Positions 1 to 9,251 of a stretch of 64,000 nucleotides of DNA are shown piece by piece. Made by a program: the position numbers and the translations under genes. The notes beneath the pieces were generated by a model that saw only the letters and a program-made list of their open reading frames with translations, was not told the DNA's origin and searched no databases. The stretch comes from Brevundimonas guildfordensis (GTDB lineage Bacteria > Pseudomonadota > Alphaproteobacteria > Caulobacterales > Caulobacteraceae). The stretch covers positions 1,364,001 to 1,428,000 of the forward strand of contig NZ_JACSQU010000001.1 in NCBI RefSeq assembly GCF_014836405.1. Reading direction: 5' to 3'. Position 1 is the first letter of the stretch. Each line of letters begins with the position of its first letter.

Positions 1-77
1 GTAGCCCCCCGAGGGGTGCGCTTGGACCAGATCAACCATGTGCGGCCTTTAAGGCAGGAGCGACGAAATGGCGAGAC

Positions 78-947
78 TTACCAGGTCAGTTCCAGCGCGG
101 CGTAGCGAGCGAACGTCGTCTCGGCTCGGAGCAATTCCGCCGCGCGGGCCGGATCCAGGGTCCCGTCGGCCGCCTTGGCCGCGTCGCCGTGGATGCCCTG
201 GGCGATGAACAGGCAGTCCAGCGCCTGCTCGGCGGCGCCGAGGACATCGGTCACCACCCCGTCGCCGATGCACAGCACACGCGAGCGATCCGCCGGACCG
301 CCCAGCAGCTTCTCGGCTTCCTTCAGCGCCAGGGCGTAGATCGGAGCGAACGGCTTGCCCGCCATGATCACCCGCCCGCCCATCGACTCGTACAGATCAG
401 CGATGGCGCCGCCGCAATAGATGATCGTGTCGCCGCGCTGCACCACGCGATCGGGGTTGGCGCAGATCAGCTCCAGTCCGCGTTCAGCCGCCGGCGCCAG
501 ACGTTCGCGATAGTCCTCGGGCGTCTCGGTGGTGTCGTCATAAGGCCCGGTGACGGAAATGAAGGCGGCGTCTTCGGCGCCGTGGGCGTCGGTCAGGTCC
601 AGGCCCTCATACAGGGCGAAGTCCCGTTCCGGGCCAATGATCCAGGCCGGGCCGGGCGCGCGGCGCGCCAGCTCCATCCGGGTGGCGTCGCCCGAAGTGA
701 CAAAGGCCTTCCAGGCGCTGCGCGGCACGCCCAGGCCGTCCAGTTGAGCCACCACGTCCGAAGACGGGCGCGGCGAGTTGGAGATCAAGACGACATGGCC
801 GCCCTTCTCGTTGAACTTCGTCAGGGCGTCGCAAGCGGCGGCCCAGCTCTCGCGGCCGTTGTGGATCACGCCCCAGACGTCGCAGAGCAGGATATCGTAG
901 TCTGCGGCGACGGCGGACAGGCGGGGCAACGGATGAGGCTGGGTCAT
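78..947 (-). CDS. HAD-superfamily class IIA hydrolase (TIGR01459-like)
   Basis: This 289-residue protein looks like the alphaproteobacterial HAD class IIA hydrolase family (NagD/pyridoxal-phosphatase type). The N-terminal DVWGVIHNG segment is HAD motif I, LISNSPRP is motif II, and GKPFAPIY followed by IGDGVVTDVLGA supplies the conserved Lys and the acidic metal-binding motif. The family hydrolyses small phosphate esters in the cytoplasm, but the substrate is unknown. I start at the ATG at 945-947 because residues upstream of it are Arg-rich and not protein-like. It is divergent from lspA. Family assignment is firm, physiological role is not. Confidence 0.85.
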   Translation of the reverse strand: MTQPHPLPRLSAVAADYDILLCDVWGVIHNGRESWAAACDALTKFNEKGGHVVLISNSPRPSSDVVAQLDGLGVPRSAWKAFVTSGDATRMELARRAPGPAWIIGPERDFALYEGLDLTDAHGAEDAAFISVTGPYDDTTETPEDYRERLAPAAERGLELICANPDRVVQRGDTIIYCGGAIADLYESMGGRVIMAGKPFAPIYALALKEAEKLLGGPADRSRVLCIGDGVVTDVLGAAEQALDCLFIAQGIHGDAAKAADGTLDPARAAELLRAETTFARYAALELTW

Positions 948-1054
948 GCCCCGCTTATAGCGAGTGAAAACCGGGGGGAAAGGCCGGGACCATGATCGGG
1001 TGGTCTGCGCTTTCCCTCTTCGCCCCCGCACGTCTTCCTGCTAACCGGCTGGAC

Positions 1055-1582
1055 ATGAAGATTTCCCGTCTCGCGCTGGGCGCCTACGGCATCGCCCTGG
1101 CCGTCATCATCCTGGACCAGTTGACCAAGGCCTGGGTGCTGGGGGCCATCGACGCCGCCCATATCTCACACATTCCTGACGGCTATCGCATCGCCGAGGT
1201 CGCGCCCCCGGTCTTCAACCTGACCTATGTGCTGAACACGGGCGTCAGCTTCGGCCTGTTCGGCGGCGGCGCCGGGCGCTGGATCCTGAGCATCTTCTCG
1301 GTCGTGGTGGCGGGCCTGCTGGCCTGGTGGGCGTTGCGGGCGGATCGCCGCCTGCTGGTCGCCGCGATCGGCCTTGTCATGGGCGGCGCCGTCGGCAATG
1401 TGATCGACCGCATCCGCTTCGGCGGCGTGGTGGACTTCCTCGATTTTTCGCGCACCGGCCTGTTCCCCTGGATCTTCAACGTGGCCGACAGCGGCATCAC
1501 GGTCGGCGTCATACTGCTGATCCTGGACAGCTTCCTGTCCGAGCGTCGCACGACAGTTGGCGCGGCCCACGAAAAGTCGTAA
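1055..1582 (+). CDS. lspA: Signal peptidase II (prolipoprotein signal peptidase)
   Basis: The 175-residue inner-membrane aspartyl protease removes signal peptides from diacylglyceryl-modified prolipoproteins. The family landmarks are visible: DQLTK in the first membrane helix, the NTGVSFG loop, GNVIDRIRFG with one catalytic Asp, and FNVADS with the second. Four hydrophobic segments are present, and the length is typical. The ATG at 1055 is chosen over an upstream in-frame start because it gives the usual short charged N-terminus (MKISRLALG). The next gene encodes a lipoprotein, a likely substrate, and is probably co-transcribed. Confidence 0.95.
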   Translation: MKISRLALGAYGIALAVIILDQLTKAWVLGAIDAAHISHIPDGYRIAEVAPPVFNLTYVLNTGVSFGLFGGGAGRWILSIFSVVVAGLLAWWALRADRRLLVAAIGLVMGGAVGNVIDRIRFGGVVDFLDFSRTGLFPWIFNVADSGITVGVILLILDSFLSERRTTVGAAHEKS

Positions 1583-1651
1583 TCACACCCTCTTAACTTA
1601 TCGACCCGAGCCAGCGTCCCGATGGGCGCGCCTCCCGGAGCCGAACGACCC

Positions 1652-2218
1652 ATGCGTATCCGTCCCGTCCTGATCGCGACCCTGGCCGCTGGTGCGGCCC
1701 TCAGCCTGAGCGCTTGCGGATCGATGAAGCAGAGCATCGGCCTGACCAAGGTCGTGCCGGACGAATTCGTCACCGTAGCCAGCGCCCCCCTGGTTGTGCC
1801 GCCTGAGTACGGCCTGACCCCGCCCTCGCCGGGCGCACCGCGTCCGCAGGAACTGGCCCCCGAAAGCGCCGCCCGCCAGATCCTGCTGGGTCAGCGCCAG
1901 GCCGTGACCCGCACGCCGGGCGAACAGGTCCTGGCCGCCGAGGCCGGCGCCGACCGCGCCGATCCGCTGGCCCGCTATGTCGTCGACGACGAGTTCGGCA
2001 ATCTGGCGCACAAGGAAGAAAGCTGGGCCAATCGCCTGATGTTCTGGCGCAAGGACGATCCCGCCAGCCAGGCCGCCACGGTCACCCAGACGCCCGAAGG
2101 CGCCAAGACCATCGATCCCTCCAGCGAACACGCCCGTCTGGAAGCGCTGACCGGCGGCCGCGAAGGCATCACCATCGCCCCGCGTCGCGACACCCGGTTC
2201 AAGCTGCCGGGCCTGTAA
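1652..2218 (+). CDS. DUF3035 (BamF-like) lipoprotein
   Basis: The 188-residue protein has a lipoprotein signal: charged start, hydrophobic core and the lipobox LSAC with Cys near residue 22. The body (VPDEFVTVASAPLVVPPEYGL) matches the DUF3035 family, which in Caulobacter is known as BamF, an accessory lipoprotein of the outer-membrane beta-barrel assembly machine. The ATG at 1652 is chosen because it starts the signal peptide; the earlier ATG at 1622 would add ten unrelated residues. It lies 70 bp downstream of lspA and is followed by a clear terminator. The BamF role is inferred from the family. Confidence 0.8.
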   Translation: MRIRPVLIATLAAGAALSLSACGSMKQSIGLTKVVPDEFVTVASAPLVVPPEYGLTPPSPGAPRPQELAPESAARQILLGQRQAVTRTPGEQVLAAEAGADRADPLARYVVDDEFGNLAHKEESWANRLMFWRKDDPASQAATVTQTPEGAKTIDPSSEHARLEALTGGREGITIAPRRDTRFKLPGL

Positions 2219-2244
2219 GCGGCCCCAAGCGTTCGAAACTTTAG

Positions 2245-2277
2245 AGGCGCGTTCGTTTCGACGGACGCGCCTTTTTC
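2245..2277 (+). terminator. Rho-independent terminator after lspA/BamF-like gene
   Basis: A perfect 8-bp stem (AGGCGCGT at 2245-2252 with ACGCGCCT at 2265-2272), extended inside by TCG/CGA pairs, is followed by a run of five T. It ends transcription of the lspA-lipoprotein unit before convergent ispH. Confidence 0.85.
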
Positions 2278-2286
2278 TTGTGCGGT

Positions 2287-3258
2287 TCAGGTCGTCAGGG
2301 CGCGGGGCAGTTTGAAGGTCACCGTCTCGCGGGCGCCATCGTCCTCGGTCACTGTCACGTCGAAGCGGGTCCTCAGGGCGTCGATCACCCCCTGCACCAG
2401 CGGTTCGGGCGCCGAGGCCCCGGCGGTCAGGCCGACCGTCTCGACCCCGTGGAACCAGCTCCAGTCCAGATCGCCCGCATCATCGACCAGACGCGCGTCG
2501 CCCGCCCCGGCCTTCAGCGCCACATCCACCAGCCGCGCCGAGTTGGACGAGTTCTTCGACCCCACCACCAGCACCAGGCCGCAACCGTCGCCCAGACGCT
2601 TAACCGCCTCCTGACGGTTGGTGGTGGCGTAACAGATGTCTTCCTTGTGCGGGTCGGGCAGTTCGGGGAAGCGCCGTTTCAGCGCCGCCAGGATCTCGGC
2701 CGTATCGTCCACCGACAGCGTCGTCTGGGTGGCGTAGGCCAGCGGCTGATCGCCGGGACGCTGGAAGGCTTCCGCATCCTCGACCGTCTCCACCAGACTG
2801 ATGGCCCCGGCGGGAAGTTGGCCCATCGTGCCGACGACCTCGGGGTGGCCCGCGTGGCCGATCAGGATGACGTGGCGGCCGGCCGCGAAATTGCGCTCGG
2901 CCTCGACGTGGACCTTGGACACCAGCGGGCAGGTGGCGTCGAGGAACAGCATCTCGCGCGAGCGCGCCGTCGCGGGCACCGACTTGGGCACGCCGTGCGC
3001 CGAGAAAACGACTGGCCGGTCGTCCGGGCACTCGTCCAGTTCCTTGACGAAGACGGCGCCCAGCCCCTTCAGCCGATCCACGACGTGGCGGTTGTGGACG
3101 ATCTCATGGCGCACATAGACCGGAGCGCCATATTTCTCGATGGCGCGCTCGACGATCTGGATGGCCCGATCGACGCCGGCGCAGAAGCCGCGCGGCGTCG
3201 CCATGCGGACCGTAAGGGAGCGTCGTTGAAACTGTGAGGGCGGGACAGGCGCGTTCAT
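2287..3258 (-). CDS. ispH: 4-hydroxy-3-methylbut-2-enyl diphosphate reductase
   Basis: IspH (LytB) catalyses the last step of the MEP isoprenoid pathway, making IPP and DMAPP from HMBPP with a 4Fe-4S cluster. The 323-residue protein shows the expected landmarks: [12 protein letters not shown] with the first cluster Cys (residue 26), [14 protein letters not shown] with the second Cys, [28 protein letters not shown] with the third Cys, GSKNSSNS and TAGASAP. The start at 3258 is preferred because sequence beyond it is not conserved-looking. It overlaps the upstream region of a divergent exported-protein gene. Confidence 0.96.
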   Translation of the reverse strand: MNAPVPPSQFQRRSLTVRMATPRGFCAGVDRAIQIVERAIEKYGAPVYVRHEIVHNRHVVDRLKGLGAVFVKELDECPDDRPVVFSAHGVPKSVPATARSREMLFLDATCPLVSKVHVEAERNFAAGRHVILIGHAGHPEVVGTMGQLPAGAISLVETVEDAEAFQRPGDQPLAYATQTTLSVDDTAEILAALKRRFPELPDPHKEDICYATTNRQEAVKRLGDGCGLVLVVGSKNSSNSARLVDVALKAGAGDARLVDDAGDLDWSWFHGVETVGLTAGASAPEPLVQGVIDALRTRFDVTVTEDDGARETVTFKLPRALTT

Positions 3259-3406
3259 GACCGCGAACTTAGGCCTTTGCGCACCGGATCGCCACCGGAA
3301 GTCCGCGCGCCGTTTGCCGCGCCTCGCTTTAGCCGCTATCACCACCCAGCGTGGCCCGTTCGGGCGTCTGATCGGCCCGCCTTCATCGACTGCCGGAAAG
3401 CTCCTG

Positions 3407-4036
3407 ATGCGTCGCGTCCTGACCGCCCTCGCCGCCCTTTCTCTTACGGCCGCGCTGATCCCCCACGCCGCCGAGGCCCAGAGCAGGGGCCAGGGACAGC
3501 AGGCTGAAAAGGCGCCGGCGCGCCCGATGCGTTTCGCTCCGCTCAACCGCCGCGCCAACGCCGGCCCCTGCCCCTATGTGAAGATTCTGTACGACGCCGC
3601 CCGCTACGTCGAACTGTCGGACTATGAGCGTCCCACGACCACCGGCGTCGGCTTCACCGGCGAGATCGAAGGCGTGACCTCGGACTGCACCTATCGCGAA
3701 GACGATCCGATCCGTCTGGACATGAATTTGCTGTTCAGCCTGGGCAAGGGTCCGCAGGCGCAGGGCGACGCCCGCACCTATCGCTACTGGATCGCCGTGA
3801 CCGAGCGGAACTCCGCCGTTCTGGCCAAGGAATATTTCGATCTGCCGGTGACCTTCGGCGGCGCCGACCGCACCCAGGCCGAGGCCAGCCAGACCATCGT
3901 CATCCCGCGCGCCGAGGCCACCACCAGCGGCGGCCACTTCGAGGTCCTGATCGGCTTTGAGGTCACGCCCGAAATGGCCGAGTTCAACCGTTCCGGCAGC
4001 CGCTTCCGCCCGACTGCGGGCCAACAGACCAACTAA
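3407..4036 (+). CDS. Exported hypothetical protein upstream of argS
   Basis: The 209-residue protein begins with a clear Sec signal peptide ([19 protein letters not shown], cleavage near AEAQS at residues 23-27). The mature part contains two Cys ([17 protein letters not shown]) that could form a disulfide and a beta-rich pattern, so it is probably periplasmic or outer-membrane attached. No catalytic motif was recognised. Only 3 bp separate it from argS, so the two are probably co-transcribed; a conserved hypothetical before argS would fit Caulobacterales gene order, but I cannot confirm this here. The ATG at 3407 is chosen for the signal peptide. Confidence 0.75.
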   Translation: MRRVLTALAALSLTAALIPHAAEAQSRGQGQQAEKAPARPMRFAPLNRRANAGPCPYVKILYDAARYVELSDYERPTTTGVGFTGEIEGVTSDCTYREDDPIRLDMNLLFSLGKGPQAQGDARTYRYWIAVTERNSAVLAKEYFDLPVTFGGADRTQAEASQTIVIPRAEATTSGGHFEVLIGFEVTPEMAEFNRSGSRFRPTAGQQTN

Positions 4037-4039
4037 GAC

Positions 4040-5839
4040 ATGACCGACCTCAAGACTTCTCTCAGCGAAGCGGTCGGGGCCGCCTTCGCCGCCGAAGGCG
4101 TGGACAAGGCCCTGGCCCGCGTCACCGCGTCCGACCGTCCCGACCTAGCCGACTTCCAGTCGAACGGCGCCTTGGCCGCCGCCAAGGCGCTGAAGGCCAA
4201 TCCGCGCGAACTGGCCGCCAAGGTGGCCGAGCGTCTGGCCGCCGACCCGCGCCTGGCCTCGGTCGAGGTCGCCGGTCCCGGCTTCATCAACATGAAGCTG
4301 TCGAACGCCGCCCTGGCCCAGCGCGCGGCCGAGGTCGCGGCTGACGAAGAACTTGCCGGCGCTTCGCGCGTCGAGCCACGCAAGGTGGTCATCGACTACG
4401 GCGGCCCGAACGTGGCCAAGCCGATGCACGTCGGCCACCTGCGCAGCGCCATCATCGGCGAGAGCCTGAAGCGGCTGTTCCGCCTGCGCGGCGACGAAGT
4501 GGTTGGCGACGCCCACTTCGGCGACTGGGGATTCCAGATGGGCCTGCTGATCACGGCCTGCGGCGACGAGGGTCTGGCTGACGCCTTCATGGCCGAGGGC
4601 GACGGCCCCTTCCCGGCCGAGACGCCGGTGACGCTGGCCGATCTCGACCGCCTCTATCCGCTGGCGGCAGGCAAGGCCAAGGAAGACCCCGCCTTCCGCG
4701 ACCGCGCCCGCAAGGCGACCGCCGAACTGCAGGGCGGGCGCCCCGGCTATCGCGCCCTGTGGCGCCACTTCGTCGCCGTCAGCCGCGAGGCGCTGAAGCG
4801 CGAGTATGACGACCTGTCGGTCGACTTCGACTTGTGGAACGGCGAAAGCGACGCAGATCCCCTGATGGACGAGATGATCGCCGACCTGAAGGCCAAGGGC
4901 CTGCTGGTCGAGGACGACGGCGCCCAGGTGGTTCACGTCGCCCGCGACGGCGAGACGCGCAAGAAGAAGCTGGCCGACGGCTCGGTGATCGAGGCCCCCT
5001 CGCCCCCGCCGCTGCTGGTCATCAGCTCGGAAGGCTCGGCCATGTACGGCACGACCGACCTGGCCACGATCCTGGACCGCAAGAAGTCGATCGGCCCCGA
5101 CCTGATCCTCTACGTCGTCGACGAGCGTCAGGCCGAGCATTTCGAACAGGTCTTCCGCGCCGCCTATCTGGCCGGCTATGCGCCTGAGAAGTCGCTGGAG
5201 CACCTCGGCTTCGGCACCATGAACGGCGCCGACGGCAAGCCCTTCAAGACCCGCGCGGGCGGCGTCCTGAAGCTGCGCGACCTGATCGATCAGGCGACGG
5301 AAAAAGCGCGCGAGCGCCTGCATGAGGCCAAGCTGGGCGACGACCTGCCCGCCGAAGAGTTCGAGGACATCGCCCACAAGGTGGCGGTGGCCGCGCTGAA
5401 GTTCTCGGACCTGTCGAACAACCGCACCACCAGCTACGTCTTCGACCTCGACCGCTTCATGAGCTTCGAGGGCAAGACCGGCCCCTATCTGCTGTATCAG
5501 GCCGTGCGGGTGAAATCCCTGCTGCGCAAGGCGGCCGAACAGGGCGTGGCGCTGGCCCCCATCGTCATCGAGGAAGCCGCCGAACGCGATCTGGCCCTGA
5601 CGCTGGACGCCTTCGACGCGGCCACGGCCGACGCCTATGACAAGCGCTCGCCCAACCTGATCGCCGAGCACGCCTATCGGCTGGCGCAGAGCTTCTCGAA
5701 ATTCTACGCCGCCTGCCCGATCCTGGTCGCGCCGGACGATGCGACCAAGGGCTCGCGCCTGGCTCTGGCCGCCGCGACCCTGCACCAGTTGGAGACGGCG
5801 CTGCGCCTGCTGGGCATCGAGACGCCCGAGCGGATGTAA
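4040..5839 (+). CDS. argS: Arginyl-tRNA synthetase
   Basis: The 599-residue class I aminoacyl-tRNA synthetase charges tRNA-Arg. It has the Arg_tRNA_synt N-terminal additional domain (roughly residues 1-95), the HIGH-type motif as [11 protein letters not shown] near residue 130, a KMSKS-equivalent around [11 protein letters not shown], and the DALR anticodon-binding domain starting near residue 480 ([15 protein letters not shown]). Length is normal. In many alphaproteobacteria argS sits between dgt and the SPOR gene; here dgt and the SPOR gene lie together about 15 kb away without it. Confidence 0.97.
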   Translation: MTDLKTSLSEAVGAAFAAEGVDKALARVTASDRPDLADFQSNGALAAAKALKANPRELAAKVAERLAADPRLASVEVAGPGFINMKLSNAALAQRAAEVAADEELAGASRVEPRKVVIDYGGPNVAKPMHVGHLRSAIIGESLKRLFRLRGDEVVGDAHFGDWGFQMGLLITACGDEGLADAFMAEGDGPFPAETPVTLADLDRLYPLAAGKAKEDPAFRDRARKATAELQGGRPGYRALWRHFVAVSREALKREYDDLSVDFDLWNGESDADPLMDEMIADLKAKGLLVEDDGAQVVHVARDGETRKKKLADGSVIEAPSPPPLLVISSEGSAMYGTTDLATILDRKKSIGPDLILYVVDERQAEHFEQVFRAAYLAGYAPEKSLEHLGFGTMNGADGKPFKTRAGGVLKLRDLIDQATEKARERLHEAKLGDDLPAEEFEDIAHKVAVAALKFSDLSNNRTTSYVFDLDRFMSFEGKTGPYLLYQAVRVKSLLRKAAEQGVALAPIVIEEAAERDLALTLDAFDAATADAYDKRSPNLIAEHAYRLAQSFSKFYAACPILVAPDDATKGSRLALAAATLHQLETALRLLGIETPERM

Positions 5840-5877
5840 TGTGATAAGGGGGAAGCGACCGCCAAGGAGCCTCCCCC

Positions 5878-6888
5878 ATGTCCCTCGACGCCTTCATCGC
5901 CGGCCTGCCCAAGGCCGAGTTGCACCTGCACATCGAAGGCAGTCTTGAACCCGGACTGATGTTCGAGCTGGCGCAGAGGAACGGCGTCGCCATCCCCTAT
6001 GACAGCGTCGAGGCCGTGCGCGCGGCCTATGATTTCTCGAACCTGCAGGACTTCCTCGACATCTATTACGCGGGCGCGGCCGTGCTGCTGACCCGTCAGG
6101 ATTTCGAGGATCTGGCCTTCGCCTATTTCCAGCGCGCCGCCGCCGATAACGTCCGCCACGCCGAGATCTTCTTCGATCCCCAGACCCACACCGACCGGGG
6201 CGTGCCCTTCGCCGTCATGGTCGAGGGCCTGATCGCGGGCATGGACCGGGCCAAGGCCGAGCTGGGCGTGACCAGCGGCCTGATCCTCAGCTTCCTGCGC
6301 CACCTCAGCGAAGACGAAGCCTTCGCCACCCTGGAGGCCGGCAAGCCGTACCTGCACCACTTCATCGGCGTCGGACTGGATTCGTCCGAGGTCGGCCACC
6401 CGCCGTCGAAGTTCCAGCGCGTCTTCGCCGCCGCCCGCGAACTGGGCCTGAAGCTGTGCGCCCACGCCGGCGAGGAAGGCCCGCCCGAATACGTCCGCGA
6501 GGCGCTGGATCTGCTGCACATCGACCGCATGGACCACGGCAACCGCTCGATGGAGGACGAGGCCCTGATCACGCGTCTGGCCGCCGAGCAGATGACCCTG
6601 ACGGTCTGCCCCCTGTCGAACCTGAAGCTTCGCGTGGTCAAGGATCTGAAGGACCACCCGGTCCCCGAGATGCTGCGCCGGGGCCTGCACGTCACCCTGA
6701 ACTCGGACGACCCGTCCTATTTCGGCGGCTATGTGAACGCGAACTACAGCCAGTTGGCCGAGGCGGTCGGCCTGACGCGCGAACAGGTGGTGCAACTGGC
6801 AAAGAACAGTTTCGAGGGCAGCTTCCTCGGCGATGCCGACAAGGCCGCGCGGATCGCCGAGGTCGAGGCCTACGCGGCGGCGAACTGA
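5878..6888 (+). CDS. Adenine deaminase (adenosine-deaminase fold, Pa0148 type)
   Basis: This 336-residue metal-dependent amidohydrolase belongs to the A_deaminase family. HLHIEGSLEP gives two metal-binding His, HAGEEGPPEY the third His and catalytic Glu, and SDDPSYFGGY the catalytic and metal-binding Asp. The signatures SLEPGLMFELAQRNG, FDPQTHTDRG and VGLDSSEVGHPPSKF resemble the bacterial adenine deaminase subgroup (Pseudomonas Pa0148) rather than true adenosine deaminases, so adenine to hypoxanthine is the most likely reaction. A strong AAGGAG site precedes the ATG. Start and family are secure; substrate is inferred. Confidence 0.88.
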   Translation: MSLDAFIAGLPKAELHLHIEGSLEPGLMFELAQRNGVAIPYDSVEAVRAAYDFSNLQDFLDIYYAGAAVLLTRQDFEDLAFAYFQRAAADNVRHAEIFFDPQTHTDRGVPFAVMVEGLIAGMDRAKAELGVTSGLILSFLRHLSEDEAFATLEAGKPYLHHFIGVGLDSSEVGHPPSKFQRVFAAARELGLKLCAHAGEEGPPEYVREALDLLHIDRMDHGNRSMEDEALITRLAAEQMTLTVCPLSNLKLRVVKDLKDHPVPEMLRRGLHVTLNSDDPSYFGGYVNANYSQLAEAVGLTREQVVQLAKNSFEGSFLGDADKAARIAEVEAYAAAN

Positions 6889-6890
6889 GC

Positions 6891-7196
6891 ATGCTCACCA
6901 AAATAATCGGCCTGACCGCCTTCGTCCTATTGGCTGCAGCAAAGCTCTGCTGGTTCAACGTCACGGTGCGTTCAGCCCGCCTTCGTCATCGCGGCATAGG
7001 TCGTGGGCAGCGCGTGTGGGGCAAGGGATGGAGCCCTATGAACATCCCTGCTTTCGCTTTCGTCTATTCCGACGACCATCGCGCTTTCAACAGCCCCAGC
7101 ATTACTGCGACTGTCTGGATGCTACGCCTTCTCATACCAGCAATCGCGGCATGCTCTTCAGCTTTCGTGTGGCTTGTTTTCACCCACTCAAGCTGA
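6891..7196 (+). CDS. Small hypothetical membrane protein
   Basis: A 101-residue open frame starts two bases after the adenine deaminase stop. It has a hydrophobic N-terminal segment (LTKIIGLTAFVLLAAAKLCWF) that could be a signal anchor, a polar middle, and a second hydrophobic stretch near the C-terminus (LLIPAIAACSSAFVWLVF). Base composition is less GC-rich than the flanking genes, and the third-position GC bias is weaker. I do not recognise a family. It may be a real lineage-specific gene or a non-coding stretch; the convincing part is the membrane topology and the tight spacing. Confidence 0.4.
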   Translation: MLTKIIGLTAFVLLAAAKLCWFNVTVRSARLRHRGIGRGQRVWGKGWSPMNIPAFAFVYSDDHRAFNSPSITATVWMLRLLIPAIAACSSAFVWLVFTHSS

Positions 7197-7274
7197 ACGG
7201 CCAACGATAAAGGGTGCACCTTACTCCCATAGCCCACCGGTCGCATGCCCGCAGAATATAGGGAGATAGGCGCT

Positions 7275-7907
7275 TTAGCCGAGAAGCAATCCGGCTTCGA
7301 TCTCGGCAACCTCCAGCGCGGCGAAACTGGCCTTGGCCGCCGCCGCCGTGTCCGGCGCGATCGCGCGGCAGGCGTCTTCGATGACCACGGCCTCGAACCC
7401 TTCCCGCATCGCGTCCTCGGCGGTGAAGCGGACGCAGTAGTCATAGGCCAGGCCGCACAGGAAGACGCGCTTCACGCCCAGATCGCGCAGCAGGCCCGCC
7501 AGACCCGTCGCCGTCCTGTGGTCGTTCTCATAAAAGCCGGAATAGGAATCGACCGCCGGATTATAGCCCTTGCGGACCACGGCCAGCGCCTTGGTCACGG
7601 CAGGCGCTGCGTCGGGATGGAAGTCCGCCCCCGGCGTCCCCTGCACGCAGTGATCCGGCCACAGCATCTGAGGACCATAGGCCACCTCGATCTGCGTGAA
7701 GGGCGCCGCACCGGCATGGTTGGAGGCGAAGCTGATCTGATCCGGCGTATGCCAGTCCTGGGTGGCGATGACGGTCGCGAACCGCTCGGCCAGTTGGTTG
7801 ATCAAAGGCATGATCGCCGCCCCGCCCTGCACCGCCAGGGCGCCGCCCTCGCAGAAGTCGTTCTGGGCGTCGATGACCAGGAGCGCGTCGGTGGCGGCGA
7901 TCTCCAT
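7275..7907 (-). CDS. pncA: Nicotinamidase
   Basis: The 210-residue isochorismatase-fold enzyme hydrolyses nicotinamide to nicotinate for NAD salvage. Visible motifs are VIDAQNDF with the catalytic Asp (residue 13), QDWHTPDQISF with metal-ligand residues, DHCVQGTPGA, the catalytic Lys in VRKGYNP followed by VDSYSGF, and GLAYDYCVRFTA with the nucleophilic Cys. Length fits PncA. It ends the minus-strand pair fbp-pncA, starting 4 bases past the fbp stop, so they are likely co-transcribed. Confidence 0.95.
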   Translation of the reverse strand: MEIAATDALLVIDAQNDFCEGGALAVQGGAAIMPLINQLAERFATVIATQDWHTPDQISFASNHAGAAPFTQIEVAYGPQMLWPDHCVQGTPGADFHPDAAPAVTKALAVVRKGYNPAVDSYSGFYENDHRTATGLAGLLRDLGVKRVFLCGLAYDYCVRFTAEDAMREGFEAVVIEDACRAIAPDTAAAAKASFAALEVAEIEAGLLLG

Positions 7908-7911
7908 GGCG

Positions 7912-8880
7912 TCAGGCCGCCGCGATCTGGTCGACTTCGTTGGCCGAGCCGAGGACGACCGGCACCCGCTGGTGCAGTTCGGTCGGGATCACGTCCATGA
8001 TGGCCTGTTTGCCATCCGTGGCGGACTTGCCGCCCGCCTGCTCGACCAGGAAGGACATGGGGTTGCCTTCGTACATGAGGCGCAGCTTGCCCGGCTTGTT
8101 CGGCTCGCGCTTGTCCCACGGATAGAGGAAGACGCCGCCGCGCATCAGGATGCGGTGCACGTCGGCGACCATCGCCGCGACCCAGCGCATGTTGAAATTC
8201 TTGCCGCGCGGGCCGTCAGCGCCCTTCAGGCAGCCGTCGACGTAGCGCTGGACGCTCTCGGCCCAGTGGCGCTGGTTCGACATGTTGATGGCGAACTCTT
8301 TCGTATCCGCCGGGATGCGGATGTCCTCATGCGTCATCAGCCAGCGGCCGTCGGGCGCCAGGGTGAAGCCCGCCACCCCCTTGCCCGTGGTCAGCACCAG
8401 CATGGCCTGACCGGCGTAGACGGCGTAGAGCGCCGCGACCTGCTGACGGCCGGATTGCAGGAAGTCGGCCTCGCTCGGCTGGGCCGACGGCGCCTTCAGC
8501 ACCGAGACGATGGTGCCGACCGGCGCATTGATGTCGATGTTGGAGGAGCCGTCCAGCGGGTCGAACAGCACCAGATACTCGCCCGCCGCATTTGCCGAGG
8601 GCTGCACCGTGTCCTTTTCCTCGGACGCCACGCCCGCCACGGCCGGGCAGGCCAGCAGGGCCTCGGTCAGCAGATCGTCGGCGATGACGTCGAGCTTCTT
8701 CTGCTCTTCGTCCTGCACATTGACGGCGCCCGATGCGCCCAGGGCGCCGACCAGGGCGCCGCCCGCCACCACCTGGCGGATCTCGACGCAGGCGGCGGCC
8801 GCCGTCATCAGCGTCGCGACCAGTCCCTGCGGCAGGTCGAGGGAGGCGAGGTGGGCGGCGAGATCGGTGCGGGCGGTCAT
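7912..8880 (-). CDS. fbp: Fructose-1,6-bisphosphatase class I
   Basis: The 322-residue enzyme removes the 1-phosphate from fructose 1,6-bisphosphate in gluconeogenesis. The metal-binding signature [12 protein letters not shown], the VASEEKD acidic loop, [16 protein letters not shown] and [21 protein letters not shown] active-site segments are all present. The start at 8880 ([11 protein letters not shown]) is preferred to a longer frame reaching 8949 because the extra residues are Arg-rich and run toward the glycine riboswitch promoter. It is divergent from the glycine cleavage operon and followed closely by pncA. Confidence 0.95.
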   Translation of the reverse strand: MTARTDLAAHLASLDLPQGLVATLMTAAAACVEIRQVVAGGALVGALGASGAVNVQDEEQKKLDVIADDLLTEALLACPAVAGVASEEKDTVQPSANAAGEYLVLFDPLDGSSNIDINAPVGTIVSVLKAPSAQPSEADFLQSGRQQVAALYAVYAGQAMLVLTTGKGVAGFTLAPDGRWLMTHEDIRIPADTKEFAINMSNQRHWAESVQRYVDGCLKGADGPRGKNFNMRWVAAMVADVHRILMRGGVFLYPWDKREPNKPGKLRLMYEGNPMSFLVEQAGGKSATDGKQAIMDVIPTELHQRVPVVLGSANEVDQIAAA

Positions 8881-8961
8881 GACGTCCTTCAAATCCTGTG
8901 GGCGAAGCGCGGTTCCGCCCCTCATGGCCCTTCGGATCGGTCGCGGCAAGTCCGGCGCCGC

Positions 8962-8990
8962 TTGACTCTGCGCCGGAGTCGGGGCCTTAG
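8962..8990 (+). promoter_or_regulatory. Candidate housekeeping promoter of the gcv operon
   Basis: TTGACT at 8962-8967 is followed 17 bases later by CCTTAG at 8985-8990. The -35 is good, the -10 is weak. The implied start near 8997 would place the glycine aptamer at the very 5' end of the transcript, which fits. This is inferred from spacing only. Confidence 0.4.
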
Positions 8991-8997
8991 GTCGAAC

Positions 8998-9200
8998 GCT
9001 CTCGCGGGAGAGATCGGGACCGTTCGCGGCGCCCGGAGCCGAAGGCGCAACCGCCCCGGAAACGCTCAGGCAAAAGGACCGCGAAAGCGCACGGACGCTG
9101 GAAAGTCGCTGACGGATCGGAGGGTCCCGACGCGCGCCGACGGAGCAAGGCCGAGCCTTTTCGGGAACGGTCGGAATCTCTCAGGCTTCGAGACAGCGGG
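8998..9200 (+). promoter_or_regulatory. Tandem glycine riboswitch
   Basis: Two glycine aptamers in series precede gcvT. Aptamer 1 (about 8998-9112) shows the conserved GGGAGAG entry, GCCGAAGGCGCAA at 9038-9050 and CTCAGGCAAAAGGACCG around 9065-9081. Aptamer 2 (about 9113-9200) shows GCCGACGGAGCAAG and TCTCTCAGGC followed by GAGACAG. Glycine binding is known to switch gcv operons on so excess glycine is degraded. The 50 or so bases to the ATG hold the expression platform; no T-run terminator is obvious, so translational control is likely. Confidence 0.93.
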
Positions 9201-9251
9201 GGCGCGACGACGGCGAAGCTATCGCCGCAACACGCGACCGGAGGCGACGCC

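Noticed and set aside
1..77. Possible gene end at the left edge
   Set aside because: No frame longer than a few codons with family-like sequence could be supported before the HAD gene stop.
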